Shown here one piece after another: positions 48,797-57,601 of a DNA stretch of 64,000 nt. Numbering within the stretch: position 1 is the first letter of the stretch; each line of letters opens with the position of its first letter. The notes beneath the pieces were generated by a model. That model was given only the letters and a program-made list of their open reading frames with translations, was not told the DNA's origin and did no database searches. The position numbers were made by a program, and so were the translations under genes. The stretch covers positions 17,214 to 81,213 of the forward strand of contig NZ_WMIF01000018.1 of NCBI RefSeq assembly GCF_009711185.1, given 5' to 3'. This DNA comes from Paracoccus limosus (GTDB lineage: Bacteria; Pseudomonadota; Alphaproteobacteria; Rhodobacterales; Rhodobacteraceae).

Positions 48797-51460
48797 ATGA
48801 CGATGCGCCTTTCGCCTCCGCCCGAGCGGCTGACCGATCCGGAAGACCCGGCCCTTGCCCAGTCCGCGCGGCCGGCGCTGTGGCGGATGCTGCTTCCCTA
48901 TGTTGTGGCCTTTGCCCTGTTCGGTGCCGGGCTTTACGCGCTGAACCGGATGCTGGCCCCGGTCGATATCCGTGAGGTCGCCCAGCAGATCCGCGCCACC
49001 CCCTGGAATGTCACCGGGCTTGCGCTGTTCACCACCGTTCTGGGCTATCTGTTTCTGGCCGGATATGACTGGTCGGCCTTGCGCCATATCGGCAAGCCGC
49101 TGCCCTTGCCGGTGTCGATGACCGGCGGGCTGATGGCCTATGCCTTTGGCAATACCATCGGGCTGTCGGCGATCTCGGGCGGCGCGGTCAGGTGGCGGGT
49201 CTATTCCGGGCTTGGCCTCGACGGCTATGACATCGCCGCGATCTCGACCTTTACCGCCGCCTCCTTCGGCGTCGCCGCCTCGGTCATCGGCTTTTCGGCG
49301 CTGGCGCTGCATCCGACGGCGCTGGGGCCGCTGCTGCCGCTGCCGCCGCCGACGATCCGGCTGATCGCCATTGCGGCGATCCTTGGGGTGATGCTGCCGC
49401 TTCTATGGGCCGCCGCCACCCGGCGCGAGCTGCACATCGGCCGCTTTTGCCTGCATGCGCCGACCTTGGGGGTGCTGGGCTCGCAACTGGTGATCTGCCT
49501 TGGCGACATCGTCTTCTCGGCGCTGACGCTTTATGTGCTGCTGCCGGTGGCGGATGTCAGCTTCCCGACCTTCCTTGCGGTCTTTGCCGCCGCGATGATG
49601 GCCGGCATCCTCAGCCATGTGCCGGGCGGCGTCGGCGTCTTTGAAAGCGTCATCATCGCCGCCATGCCGCCCAGCGTGCCCATTGATCAGGTCGCGGCCG
49701 GGCTCTTGCTGTTCCGGCTGATCTATTACCTCGTGCCCTTTGCCATGGCGCTGGTGCTGCTGGCCTCATACGAGTTCTGGCGTGTGCTGGGCGGGCGGCC
49801 GATCACCACCGCGCTCGGGCGCCATCTTGCCGCGGTCGAGCCCGCGCTGCGCGCCGTCACGCCCCTGGCGCCGCTGCTGCTGGCGGTCATGGTCTTTGGC
49901 TCGGGCCTGTGGATGAGCGTCGCGGCCCTGCTGCCGCCGATGACCGAGACGGCCGAGCTGGCCGAAAGCTTTTTCCCGCTGGCCTTTGTCGAGGGCTCGA
50001 TCCTGCTGTCCTCGGCGCTTGGCGCGGGGCTGATCGTGCTGTCGCTGGGCGTGGTCCGGCGCAGCCTTGGCGCCTTCTGGCTGACCGTTGCCGCCATGCT
50101 GACCGGGGCGGTCTTTGCCCTGCTCGAAGGGCTGGACCTGGAACAGGCGGGCGCGCTGGTGCTGGGCGTGCTGATCCTTTTGCCCTTCCGCTCGGCCTTT
50201 CACCGCCGTTCGATGCTGACCCATTCGGCGATGACGCCGGGCTGGATCGCGCTGATCATCGCGGCGCTGGCGGGCTTTGGCTTCGTGCTGTTCTTTGCCC
50301 ATAAGGACACGCCCTATTCCAACGAGATCTGGTGGGAATTCGCCGCCGATGAGCGCGCGCCACGGGCGCTGCGCGCGGGCCTGCTGGTCTGTCTGCTGAT
50401 CGGGCTGGCGGCGCTGTTTTTGCTGCTGCGCATCCCACGATTCCGCCCGACGCCGCCCGATGCCCGCACGCTGGAGATCGCCGGCCATATCGCCATGCAG
50501 GGCGACAATCCCGACGCGGGCTTCGTGCTGACCGGCGACAAGGCGGTGATGCTGTCCGACAACCACCAGGCCTTCCTGATGTTCGGCGTCGCCGGCTCCA
50601 GCTGGATCGCCTATGGCCCCCCCGTGGGCGAGACCGAGGCCTGCGAAGAGGTCGCCTATAGTTTCGTCGATGCCGCCCGCCGCGCCGGCGCCCGGCCGAT
50701 CTTTTACGAGGTCGGGCTGGACGCGGTGCCGCTGATGCTGGATCTGGGCATGACGCTGCACAAGATGGGCGAAGAGGCGGTGATCGACCTGACCCGGTTC
50801 TCGCTGGAGGGTCCGCAGCGCAAGCGCCTGCGCACCACCTATGCCCGCGCCGGCCGCGACGGGCTGACGCTGGAGATCGTGGCGCCGCCGCATTCCCCCG
50901 CCCTGCTGGCCGAGCTGCGCGGCATTTCGGACGAATGGCTGACCGGCAAGAAATCCCGCGAAAAGGGCTTTTCCGTCGGCCGCTTCGATCCCGACTGGCT
51001 GAACCACTGGCAGATTGCGCTGGTGCGTGAAAACGGCACCATCATCGCCTTCGGCAATATCATGACCACCGAGCATCACCACGTCGCCTCGATCGACCTG
51101 ATGCGGCACCGGCTGAGCGCGCCTTCGGGGACGATGGAGTTCCTGTTCACCGCGCTGATGCTGGCCCTGAAAGAGCGCGGCTATCCGGCGATGTCGCTGG
51201 GCATGGCGCCCCTGGCCGGGCTTGACCCGCACCGCTCGCGCCGGACCTGGGATCGTTTCGGCGCGCTGATCTTTCGCCACGGCGGCAGCTTTTACAAATT
51301 CGAGGGGCTGCGCGCCTTCAAGGACAAGTTCGGCCCCGACTGGACCCCGCATTACCTTGCCACCCCCACGGCCATGCCGCCGCTGCTGCCCTTGGCCGAT
51401 GCGGCCCGGCTGATCGCGCGCAAACCGGGCGTGGGCAGTGCGGTGCGGGACGAGGACTAG
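48797..51460 (+). CDS. mprF: MprF-like bifunctional phosphatidylglycerol flippase/aminoacyltransferase
   Basis: About 887 residues. N-terminal half: about twelve to fourteen TM helices with the flippase consensus (GNTIGLSAISGGAVRWRVYSGLGLDGYD, GVGVFESVIIAAMPPS). C-terminal DUF2156/GNAT-like part: VMLSDNHQAFLMFGVAGSSWIAYGPPVGE, PLMLDLGMTLHKMGEEAVIDLTRFSLEGPQRKRLR, FSVGRFDPDWL, DLMRHRLSAPSGTMEFLF, FYKFEGLRAFKDKFGPDW. It transfers an amino acid from aminoacyl-tRNA to phosphatidylglycerol and flips the product, lowering negative surface charge. Start 48797 or 48803 is uncertain because the SD is weak. Confidence 0.87.
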   Translation: MTMRLSPPPERLTDPEDPALAQSARPALWRMLLPYVVAFALFGAGLYALNRMLAPVDIREVAQQIRATPWNVTGLALFTTVLGYLFLAGYDWSALRHIGKPLPLPVSMTGGLMAYAFGNTIGLSAISGGAVRWRVYSGLGLDGYDIAAISTFTAASFGVAASVIGFSALALHPTALGPLLPLPPPTIRLIAIAAILGVMLPLLWAAATRRELHIGRFCLHAPTLGVLGSQLVICLGDIVFSALTLYVLLPVADVSFPTFLAVFAAAMMAGILSHVPGGVGVFESVIIAAMPPSVPIDQVAAGLLLFRLIYYLVPFAMALVLLASYEFWRVLGGRPITTALGRHLAAVEPALRAVTPLAPLLLAVMVFGSGLWMSVAALLPPMTETAELAESFFPLAFVEGSILLSSALGAGLIVLSLGVVRRSLGAFWLTVAAMLTGAVFALLEGLDLEQAGALVLGVLILLPFRSAFHRRSMLTHSAMTPGWIALIIAALAGFGFVLFFAHKDTPYSNEIWWEFAADERAPRALRAGLLVCLLIGLAALFLLLRIPRFRPTPPDARTLEIAGHIAMQGDNPDAGFVLTGDKAVMLSDNHQAFLMFGVAGSSWIAYGPPVGETEACEEVAYSFVDAARRAGARPIFYEVGLDAVPLMLDLGMTLHKMGEEAVIDLTRFSLEGPQRKRLRTTYARAGRDGLTLEIVAPPHSPALLAELRGISDEWLTGKKSREKGFSVGRFDPDWLNHWQIALVRENGTIIAFGNIMTTEHHHVASIDLMRHRLSAPSGTMEFLFTALMLALKERGYPAMSLGMAPLAGLDPHRSRRTWDRFGALIFRHGGSFYKFEGLRAFKDKFGPDWTPHYLATPTAMPPLLPLADAARLIARKPGVGSAVRDED

Positions 51461-51793
51461 ACAAATCCACAGCAAATTCCTGCCGCCATAGCGCAGCTGC
51501 GTCATGCGCGAGCCGTCGATAGCGGGCAGTGTCGTCCTTGGCTCGCCCGCGCAGGAAACGTCACAAGGCACTTGTTGCGGCGCGAGTGGTTTTAGCGAGT
51601 GATGGGGTGCCCCGTCCAAGCAGACGGTCCGTTGGCTGTGGTGGCCCGGCGGACTGTGGCAAATGGGCAGCCTGTGGCGAAGAGATGTTGACAGAGCCGA
51701 ATTTCGAAAGCTGACCTTTCATGCGTCTGGCGCAGGGGGCTCCTTCAGCCCCCTGCCCGACCCGCGCAAACCGGAACCCGGCCTCATAAGGTC
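51461..51793. other. Gene-free region between mprF and the LuxR gene
   Basis: 333 bases. The first 250 bases hold no convincing frame. The end contains two strong hairpins for the convergent genes. It is AT-richer than coding neighbours and marks the left edge of a low-GC island. Confidence 0.4.
51732..51756. terminator. Perfect 10-base hairpin downstream of luxR-type gene
   Basis: GCAGGGGGCT (51732-51741) and AGCCCCCTGC (51747-51756) form a perfect stem with a 5-base loop. It lies about 40 bases beyond the stop of the minus-strand LuxR gene and in front of the plus-strand terminator, and may act in either direction. Confidence 0.55.
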
Positions 51794-51813
51794 TCACGGG
51801 TTCCGGTTTTTTT
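51771..51813 (+). terminator. Rho-independent terminator for mprF, overlapping the LuxR gene end
   Basis: CCGGAACCCG (51771-51780) and CGGGTTCCGG (51797-51806) form a perfect 10-base stem with a 16-base loop, followed by seven T (51807-51813) on the plus strand. The right arm and T-run lie within the last codons of the minus-strand LuxR gene. Confidence 0.75.
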
Positions 51814-52930
51814 CCGCCATCACCTCGCGAATGACGCCGCCGCGATCCCGCACCTCCATCTTGGCCAATACGGCGCGGATCTGGTTGCGGATGGTGTGCA
51901 AGCTGGTCTGACGCAGATCGGCCATCTCTTGCGTGGAATGCCCTTCGGCAATCAGCGTCGCAATGGCAACTTCTGCCGCCGAAAGCTGAAAGCGAGCGCC
52001 CAGCCGATCCTCGATAGTGACCTGCCGGTTGCGGCGCGAGATGACAAAGGTGCGCTGACGCTCAGACCAGCCGCTGCCGTGAAAGAACCCGGGAAACAGC
52101 GGCGAGACCGGCATCTCGGCATGGGGGCCGATCAGCTTGCGGATGATATATGGCCCGGCCTCGCATTGACGCAGGGCATTGCCCCCTCGACCGAACCGGG
52201 TCTGATCCTGCGCCGCCCACAACTGCACATCAGGATCACCAAAGCGCAGGCGCCCCAACATGTCCACCCGCAGCAGTCCCGCCATCCCGGACAGAATTGC
52301 GGGATCGGCCCAGAGCACCATGAAATCGTGATCGGTGATGACCACCCCGCCCTGGTCCGCCTGATCGTCCCGACCGGTCAGCGCAGTTGCGCGCAGTTCA
52401 GCCACCACCTGCGAGACCTCGAAGGCATGGCTAATATATGGCTCAAGCTGCTCCAAAAGCACCAGCGCGCGCGCATCGGTTTCCTCGCGCCGCTGCCGGC
52501 GCACATTGACCCCGACGAACAGCGAACTTGAGCGATACGCCCGGGTCTTCAAGGCGACGCCGCCAATCAGGTCATCCTGCTGCCGCATCCAGTCATTGTA
52601 GAATTCGGTCCGTTGCAACTGCGCGTCGTCGATATGGGCCAGCGACCGCTCGGCCCGCCCCGGAGCAAGGTTCAGAAAGTAGCCCGAAAACGGATTGATC
52701 CGATGGTAATAATCCGCAAAGACCTTCAGGCCTTGCGCATCGATCCCCTGCCCTGTCGTGACATAGATCGCCTCGCGCGAGGCGGCATTCACGCCAAACA
52801 GCGTCGCGCCGACCCCCGGCACGGCCCGTTCCAGCGCCAGAAGAAAGCCATGCCAGCCAGCCGGTTGCAAAGCCGCATGATGCAACGTCGCAATCAACTG
52901 CTGCAAGCTATCCGGTCGCATGCCAAACAC
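51794..52930 (-). CDS. LuxR-family transcriptional regulator
   Basis: 378 residues from GTG 52930 (ATG 52921 is an alternative). The C-terminal LuxR/GerE helix-turn-helix spans about 300-365 (LSAAEVAIATLIAEGHSTQEMADLRQTSLHTIRNQIRAVLAKMEVRDRGGVI). The first 280 residues form a PAS/GAF-like sensor without TM segments (LQQLIATLHHAALQPAGWHGFLLALERAVPG..., VVITDHDFMVLWADPA). Lacks an autoinducer domain signature, so it is probably a stress or metabolite sensor rather than a quorum sensor. Divergent from a small secreted protein across an AT-rich 341-base region, which it may control. Confidence 0.83.
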   Translation of the reverse strand: MFGMRPDSLQQLIATLHHAALQPAGWHGFLLALERAVPGVGATLFGVNAASREAIYVTTGQGIDAQGLKVFADYYHRINPFSGYFLNLAPGRAERSLAHIDDAQLQRTEFYNDWMRQQDDLIGGVALKTRAYRSSSLFVGVNVRRQRREETDARALVLLEQLEPYISHAFEVSQVVAELRATALTGRDDQADQGGVVITDHDFMVLWADPAILSGMAGLLRVDMLGRLRFGDPDVQLWAAQDQTRFGRGGNALRQCEAGPYIIRKLIGPHAEMPVSPLFPGFFHGSGWSERQRTFVISRRNRQVTIEDRLGARFQLSAAEVAIATLIAEGHSTQEMADLRQTSLHTIRNQIRAVLAKMEVRDRGGVIREVMAEKNRNP

Positions 52931-53271
52931 GAAGCGCGCTCCGCCGAGGATACCCAGAGCCCCGCCGCGAGGCCCAGTACCAGCACAACAAACATATTAT
53001 GCTTTTTTTGGCCTCCTCTCCAGTATATAAAGTCGGCCCCGACAATTTATCCCTTGGCCGCCACAGGAAAGATATAGAAAGTTAACAGCTCGGACTGAGG
53101 CGAGAATAAACTCAACCAATATAGCTCATTTGGATGATGCGCATCAGGCATGATCCGCGCAATCTTCAAGCGATAGATCTTTTAAATCCCGCCAGAACAA
53201 CCCAAAATTGAAACAGGGATGACTGTCGCATTTTAAAAGAATCTATACCGCTCGTTCTTTAAAAGGAAGAT
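52931..53271. promoter_or_regulatory. Low-GC divergent promoter region (LuxR / small secreted protein)
   Basis: 341 bases, far AT-richer than the rest of the window (e.g. AACATATTATGC, CAGTATATAAAG, CTTTTAAATCCC). It holds promoters in both directions; a TATATAA at about 53023-53029 and a CTATACCG at about 53244 are possible -10 elements. Such composition in a high-GC genome suggests recent acquisition. Confidence 0.45.
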
Positions 53272-53670
53272 ATGATGCTAAAAGTGTCTGGGATATTTGC
53301 TGCCGCCCTGCTTCTTGCTCAGCCGGCATTGTCACAGGTCGTGACGCAGCAAAAGCCTTCAGCTTATTGCGAAACTCCGCCTTACACCGGTCAAGGCGGC
53401 AAGAACTGCCATTCCGTGTGGCAAGAAATCACCGCCCCTCCCGGATATATCTTTGAAAAGGACAGCCTGAAGGGCGGGATAACTTCGATCATTCCCGGCG
53501 AACACGGGGAGTGCACGACAGAATGGCAGGATGAGCGCAAAGTCATCCCCGGACTCACCCAACCCGGAAGGATCCGCCTAAAAGCCTATGGCGAACGTAA
53601 CTCGGGATTCGGCACCGGCGGCCACACAAAGTGCGAATACACTGTCAACATGCTCAAACTTCCGTCGTGA
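53272..53670 (+). CDS. Small secreted hypothetical protein
   Basis: 132 residues. Signal peptide MMLKVSGIFAAALLLAQPALSQ with cleavage probably after ALS; mature part of about 110 residues with four cysteines (YCETPPY, GKNCHSVW, GECTTEW, TKCEYTV), which may form two disulfides in the periplasm or outside. AAAAGGAAGA precedes ATG 53272 (53275 also possible). No family was recognised. Base composition is lower in GC than neighbours. It is divergent from the LuxR gene. Confidence 0.7.
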   Translation: MMLKVSGIFAAALLLAQPALSQVVTQQKPSAYCETPPYTGQGGKNCHSVWQEITAPPGYIFEKDSLKGGITSIIPGEHGECTTEWQDERKVIPGLTQPGRIRLKAYGERNSGFGTGGHTKCEYTVNMLKLPS

Positions 53671-53694
53671 CCGGACTGCTTGAACAAAACAAAA

Positions 53695-53714
53695 CGGGGC
53701 CCGCACGGGCCCCG
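53695..53714 (-). terminator. Rho-independent terminator of efp
   Basis: CGGGGCCCG (53695-53703) and CGGGCCCCG (53706-53714) form a near-continuous GC stem. On the minus strand it is followed by TTTTGTTTTG, so it ends efp transcripts; on the other side it closes the small secreted protein gene. Confidence 0.7.
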
Positions 53715-53740
53715 CTTCCCCATCCCTCGCTTCGCGAAAA

Positions 53741-54307
53741 TCACGCCTTGGCGCGCTCCACATAGCTCAGATCCTCGGTGTTGATGATGACCTTGGTGCC
53801 CACGCCGATATGCGGCGGCACCATGATGCGCACGCCGTTATGCGCGGTCGCAGGCTTGTAGCTCGACGAGGCGGTCTGACCCTTCACCACCGGCTCGGTC
53901 TCGACCACCTCGACCGTCACCTTCTGCGGCAGCTCGATCGCGATCACGACGCCGTTGTGGACTTGCAGGAAAACGCTGATCCCGTCCTCCAGAAACACCT
54001 TGTCATCGCCCACGACATCGGGCGAGGCGACAAGCTGCTCATAGCTTTCCGGCTCCATGAAATGGAAACCCTCGCCGTCTTCATAAAGGAAGTTATACGA
54101 GCGCTCGTCGACATGGGCGCGCTCGACCTGCTCGGTCGTCTTCCAGCGTTCCGAGACCTTGTTGCCGTCCGAGATGCGGCGCAGATCGACCTGCGTCGTC
54201 GGCGTGCCCTTGCCGGGGTGGAAGTTCGTCGCCGTCAGGACGACATGGAGCTTGCCGTCGATCTCGACGACATTGCCTTTGCGAAGGCTGGAGGCGATGA
54301 CTTTCAA
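53741..54307 (-). CDS. efp: Translation elongation factor P
   Basis: 188 residues, full length. It starts [23 protein letters not shown] with the modified lysine loop [14 protein letters not shown] (Lys33), then [15 protein letters not shown] and the C-terminal OB domains ending [22 protein letters not shown] relieves ribosome stalling at proline stretches. Divergent from epmA, whose product modifies EF-P. A core translation factor next to a plasmid-type replication region is notable. Confidence 0.97.
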   Translation of the reverse strand: MKVIASSLRKGNVVEIDGKLHVVLTATNFHPGKGTPTTQVDLRRISDGNKVSERWKTTEQVERAHVDERSYNFLYEDGEGFHFMEPESYEQLVASPDVVGDDKVFLEDGISVFLQVHNGVVIAIELPQKVTVEVVETEPVVKGQTASSSYKPATAHNGVRIMVPPHIGVGTKVIINTEDLSYVERAKA

Positions 54308-54440
54308 GGTGGTATCCTTGGCTGCTTTTCAAATGGCGGAAGGCCGGCTAGGACTGCCGGCAAAGATGGCGTCCCATAGCGTTTTCCGCACGCGATTGCC
54401 AGCCGCTCGCGGAAATTCATTCGCCAGAAGGAGTTCCGCG

Positions 54441-55493
54441 ATGACCCGCCCTGCCCTGCCGCCCGAAACGCCCTGGTGGCACCCGCATCGCCATGCCGAA
54501 CGCCGCGCGCTTCTGCTGACACGCAACCGCATCCAGTCCGGGATCCGCGACTGGCTGGCCGCGCGCGACTTCGTCGAGGTCGATCCGGCCGCGCTGGCGA
54601 TCAGCCCGGGCAATGAGGCGCATCTGCACGGTTTCGCCACCCGGATGATCGGCAATGATGGCGTGGCGCAGCCGATGTATCTGCACACCAGCCCGGAATT
54701 CGCGATGAAGAAACTGCTGGCGGCGGGCGAGCAGCGGATCTTTTCCTTTGCCCATGTCTGGCGCAACCGCGAACGCACAGCCCGGCATCATCCCGAATTC
54801 ACCATGCTGGAATGGTATCGCGCGGGCGAGGATTATCGCGTGCTGTTTTCCGATTGCATCGCATGGCTGCGGCTGGCGGCGCAGCGCGCGGGCGCGCCCC
54901 TCTTGCGCCACGGCCATGCAACCTGCGACCCCTTTGCCGAACCGCAGGTGATCTCGGTGGCCGAGGCCTTTGCCGCCCATGCCGGCATCGACCTGCTGGC
55001 CACCTGCGACGGCGCCGAAACCGACGCCCGCGCCTTGCGTGCCCAGGCCGGGGCGCAAGGCATCCGCCTTGGCGGCGATGATACATGGTCGGACATGCTG
55101 TCGCGCATCCTCGTCGAAAAGGTCGAGCCGCATCTGGGCCACGACCGCCCGACCATCCTCGACCGCTATCCGGCCGCCGAGGCCGCCCTCGCCCGCCCCG
55201 CCGCCGACCCGCGCGAGGCCGAACGCTTCGAGCTTTACGCCTGCGGCGTCGAGCTGGCCAATGGCTTTGGCGAGCTGACCGACCCCGCCGAGCAACGCCG
55301 CCGCTTTCAGCTGGAGATGGACGAAAAATCCCGCGTCTATGGCGAACGCTATCCGCTGGACGAGGATTTCCTGACCGCCCTTGCGCTGATGCCGCCGGCC
55401 TCGGGCTGCGCCATGGGCTTTGACCGGCTGGTGATGCTGGCGACCGGCGCCCCGCGGATCGAGGACGTGATCTGGACCCCGGTGCCCGGCTGA
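54441..55493 (+). CDS. epmA: EF-P--lysine lysyltransferase EpmA (GenX/PoxA)
   Basis: 350 residues, a lysyl-tRNA synthetase catalytic-core paralogue lacking the anticodon-binding domain. Class II motifs: motif 2 FSFAHVWRNRERTARHHPEFTMLEWYRAGEDY and motif 3 GCAMGFDRLVMLATG, with LHTSPEFAMKKLLAAG and YACGVELANGFGELTD. It attaches (beta-)lysine to the EF-P lysine. AGAAGGAG lies before ATG 54441. EpmB (lysine 2,3-aminomutase) is not in the window. Confidence 0.94.
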   Translation: MTRPALPPETPWWHPHRHAERRALLLTRNRIQSGIRDWLAARDFVEVDPAALAISPGNEAHLHGFATRMIGNDGVAQPMYLHTSPEFAMKKLLAAGEQRIFSFAHVWRNRERTARHHPEFTMLEWYRAGEDYRVLFSDCIAWLRLAAQRAGAPLLRHGHATCDPFAEPQVISVAEAFAAHAGIDLLATCDGAETDARALRAQAGAQGIRLGGDDTWSDMLSRILVEKVEPHLGHDRPTILDRYPAAEAALARPAADPREAERFELYACGVELANGFGELTDPAEQRRRFQLEMDEKSRVYGERYPLDEDFLTALALMPPASGCAMGFDRLVMLATGAPRIEDVIWTPVPG

Positions 55494-55504
55494 CCTCCCT
55501 GCCC

Positions 55505-56055
55505 TGCCGCTACGCTGCCGCCGGTTCGAGCGCGAGCCCGGCCCGACATGGACCAGCAGCACCGGCACCTCGACCAAAGGTCAGATCACCGCTGCAACGG
55601 CCAGCCCGAAGGTCGCGATGGTCACAGATCAAAATTGTTGCCGGCGGTGCTGTACGGATGATCTGCCTTTATTAGCCGCGCCAAGGCCAAGCGGATCAGG
55701 AACTGGATTCCCAAATACAGCAGCAACGCGATGCGCCGGGCATCCCTTGGCCGGCGCCGCCCGTCAGGCTGAACACGGTAAAGATGGTGAACAGCGGCGC
55801 CATCGGCCGGATGCGTGGCAAGAACACCGATTGATACGTCGCCTCGCCCCGACGAGATCAGGATGCGGCGACAAAGAGAATACCCAGATGGATGACATTG
55901 TCCTGTAAGCCGAACATCTGCGGCAGCACGGACCGGAAAAGCCACGCAAAGACCGAAGAGAACAGGGCCGGGAACACCGAATTCAGCGCCGCCGCATATT
56001 GCCCGCCGTCCCGCGCCAACTCGTTCCAGACCAGAACCATGGCGATGGGCGGTCG
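55505..56055 (-). pseudogene. Decayed ACR3-type arsenite efflux permease
   Basis: Read on the minus strand, three blocks match the C-terminal two thirds of ACR3 (arsenite/H+ antiporter): IAMVLVWNELARDGGQYAAALNS with FGLQDNVIHLGILF (about 55860-56052); then in another frame YQSVFLPRIRPMAPLFTIFTVFSLTGG; then RIALLLYLGIQFLIRLALARLIKADHPY and GNNFDL; then VTIATFGLAVAAVI, a TGA where Gly is expected, and PLVEVPVLL. Frame changes, a stop and the missing N-terminal third show a dead gene. Confidence 0.75.
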
Positions 56056-56406
56056 CACAGGACTATCGCCGCCAGCTCGCCATGTGGCGCCGATCACTGG
56101 CTGGCGACTCCTCATCATTGAATGCGTCGAACACCGCTTCGGACGGTCAGCACCTTCTTGGGGCTGATGGCAATGGGTCGGTTGATCTGGATGGGTCATC
56201 CCACACCCTCTGATCGCCCCGACGCAGCCGGGCATGGAGCAAAGGCACGTGGGCACCGATGTCCGTGCGACCAAGAGGACGGATCAGCATGGCGCACGAC
56301 GACAAGGGAACCTTGCTGCACGTCCGCACTTGCCCCCTACCCGCTTGGGCCGCGCCCCGGCATATCCGCAGGAAAACCCCGAAATGCGCCCTACCCGGAC
56401 AGGCGC
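56056..56406. other. Unassigned segment between arsenite pump relic and replication initiator
   Basis: 351 bases with no frame that matches a known protein. On the minus strand a short frame (MLIRPLGRTDIGAHVP...) is open but without recognised similarity. Probably debris from the rearrangement that destroyed the ACR3 gene. Confidence 0.3.
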
Positions 56407-57093
56407 TCAGCCGGTCTCGATCCGCACCCGCCCGACCCGCCCATCGCTGCGCAGGACCGCGATACGCAGCCGCGCCAGAAGGTGGCTTTGCACATAAGCA
56501 GCATGGAACCGGCTGGGCGCGATCAGCAGCAGGCAATCGCCCTCGACACCCCCTTCGCGCAGCCCGGCAAACCACGCTTCATAGGACAGCCGGTCCTCGG
56601 CCTCCAGCAGCGCACAGGCCCTGCCCCAGAGGCCGTCGGCCGGAACCGGCACGGGCGTCGCGCGCGGAAACGGGATCACCTGCGGCCCCGCTTCGGGCGC
56701 GCGCGCCTCACCGCCCATCCGGGCCACGAAATCCGGGCCGATATTTTGCCACTCCGGCTTGGTGTCGATCATCAGCCGGTCCAGATCCAGCCCCAGCACC
56801 GAAACCCGACCCCGGGCCCCCTGCCGCTTGACCACGATCCAGCCCAGGCCGCGCAGCCGCGCCATGTCGCGCTTGACCGTGCGCTCATCGACGCACCACA
56901 GCCGGGCGATCTCGCGCTGGCCCACCGCCAGCTCGTCGCGCTGCCAATTGTAGCGGCTGGTCACCAGCGCCATCAGCCGCAGCACCAACCGCTGCCGGTT
57001 CTGGTCGCCCGCCAGCGCATGTGCCATCATCGCTGACAGCACGTCATATTTCTTCGAAGCCGCCTCTCGTCCGACGGGTCGAATCACCTGCAT
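56407..57093 (-). CDS. DnaA-like plasmid replication initiator
   Basis: 228 residues. The N-terminal part (about 20-105) is a winged-helix domain (MALVTSRYNWQRDELAVGQREIARLWCVDERTVKRDMARLRGLGWIVVKRQG) for DNA binding. A linker rich in Pro leads to a C-terminal domain similar to DnaA domain I (LWGRACALLEAEDRLSYEAWFAGL...GDCLLLIAPSRFHAAYVQSHLLARLRIAV). No AAA+ domain is present. This is the layout of the DnaA-like initiators of Rhodobacterales plasmids. Divergent from parAB, with a 508-base region that should hold the origin. Confidence 0.8.
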   Translation of the reverse strand: MQVIRPVGREAASKKYDVLSAMMAHALAGDQNRQRLVLRLMALVTSRYNWQRDELAVGQREIARLWCVDERTVKRDMARLRGLGWIVVKRQGARGRVSVLGLDLDRLMIDTKPEWQNIGPDFVARMGGEARAPEAGPQVIPFPRATPVPVPADGLWGRACALLEAEDRLSYEAWFAGLREGGVEGDCLLLIAPSRFHAAYVQSHLLARLRIAVLRSDGRVGRVRIETG

Positions 57094-57601
57094 CCCAATC
57101 CTGCCTGCCGGTTGGTCCCGGCTGTCCTGCTCTGTTGCGATGGTCGGATCCGGGATCGGCCCTGCCTGTGCCGCGGCCCTTATGGGCTTTTATGCTTCCC
57201 GAAACGCTTTTCGCCACCGTCCTCGCATTAGCGTCCTCCTTTCCGATTCTGTCAAGACCGTTGCGTTACCGCGCCCTGCACCGTTCGCCTTCGATCATAT
57301 GAAAAACGGTATCAATGGTATTGCGGGACATCTAGGCCGTCACCCAATCGGGACCCCATGTCCCCCAATCTGCGCCGCAACTGCCGTGCGCGTCCCCTAA
57401 TCGCCGGGTGCATTCCCAAGGCCTTGGCCCCGATCACCCCGCAACGGGCCCCGCGCGCCACAACCCCGATTCGCGCAACCCCCGTTGGGTTTTGCTATAT
57501 TGCGGCAATTCGGCCTCCTCAGTTAACTTGGCTTTTGCGTCAAGCGCAAATCCGGCGTAAAAGGCGAAAGAACAATAATCAACGTCCTCTGAGGCAGACA
57601 C
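57094..57601. other. Probable replication origin / control region between initiator and parA
   Basis: 508 bases without a gene, between the divergent initiator and parAB. It contains an 11-base palindrome ATTGC-G-GCAAT (57499-57509) overlapping a TATATT-like -10 element, and an interrupted palindrome TTTGCG-N5-CGCAAA (57534-57550) close to the parA start, both possible autoregulatory sites. Short direct repeats occur (GTCCTC near 57219 and 57232; GGTAT near 57310 and 57319). No DnaA box TTATCCACA was seen. Origin function is inferred from gene layout. Confidence 0.45.
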
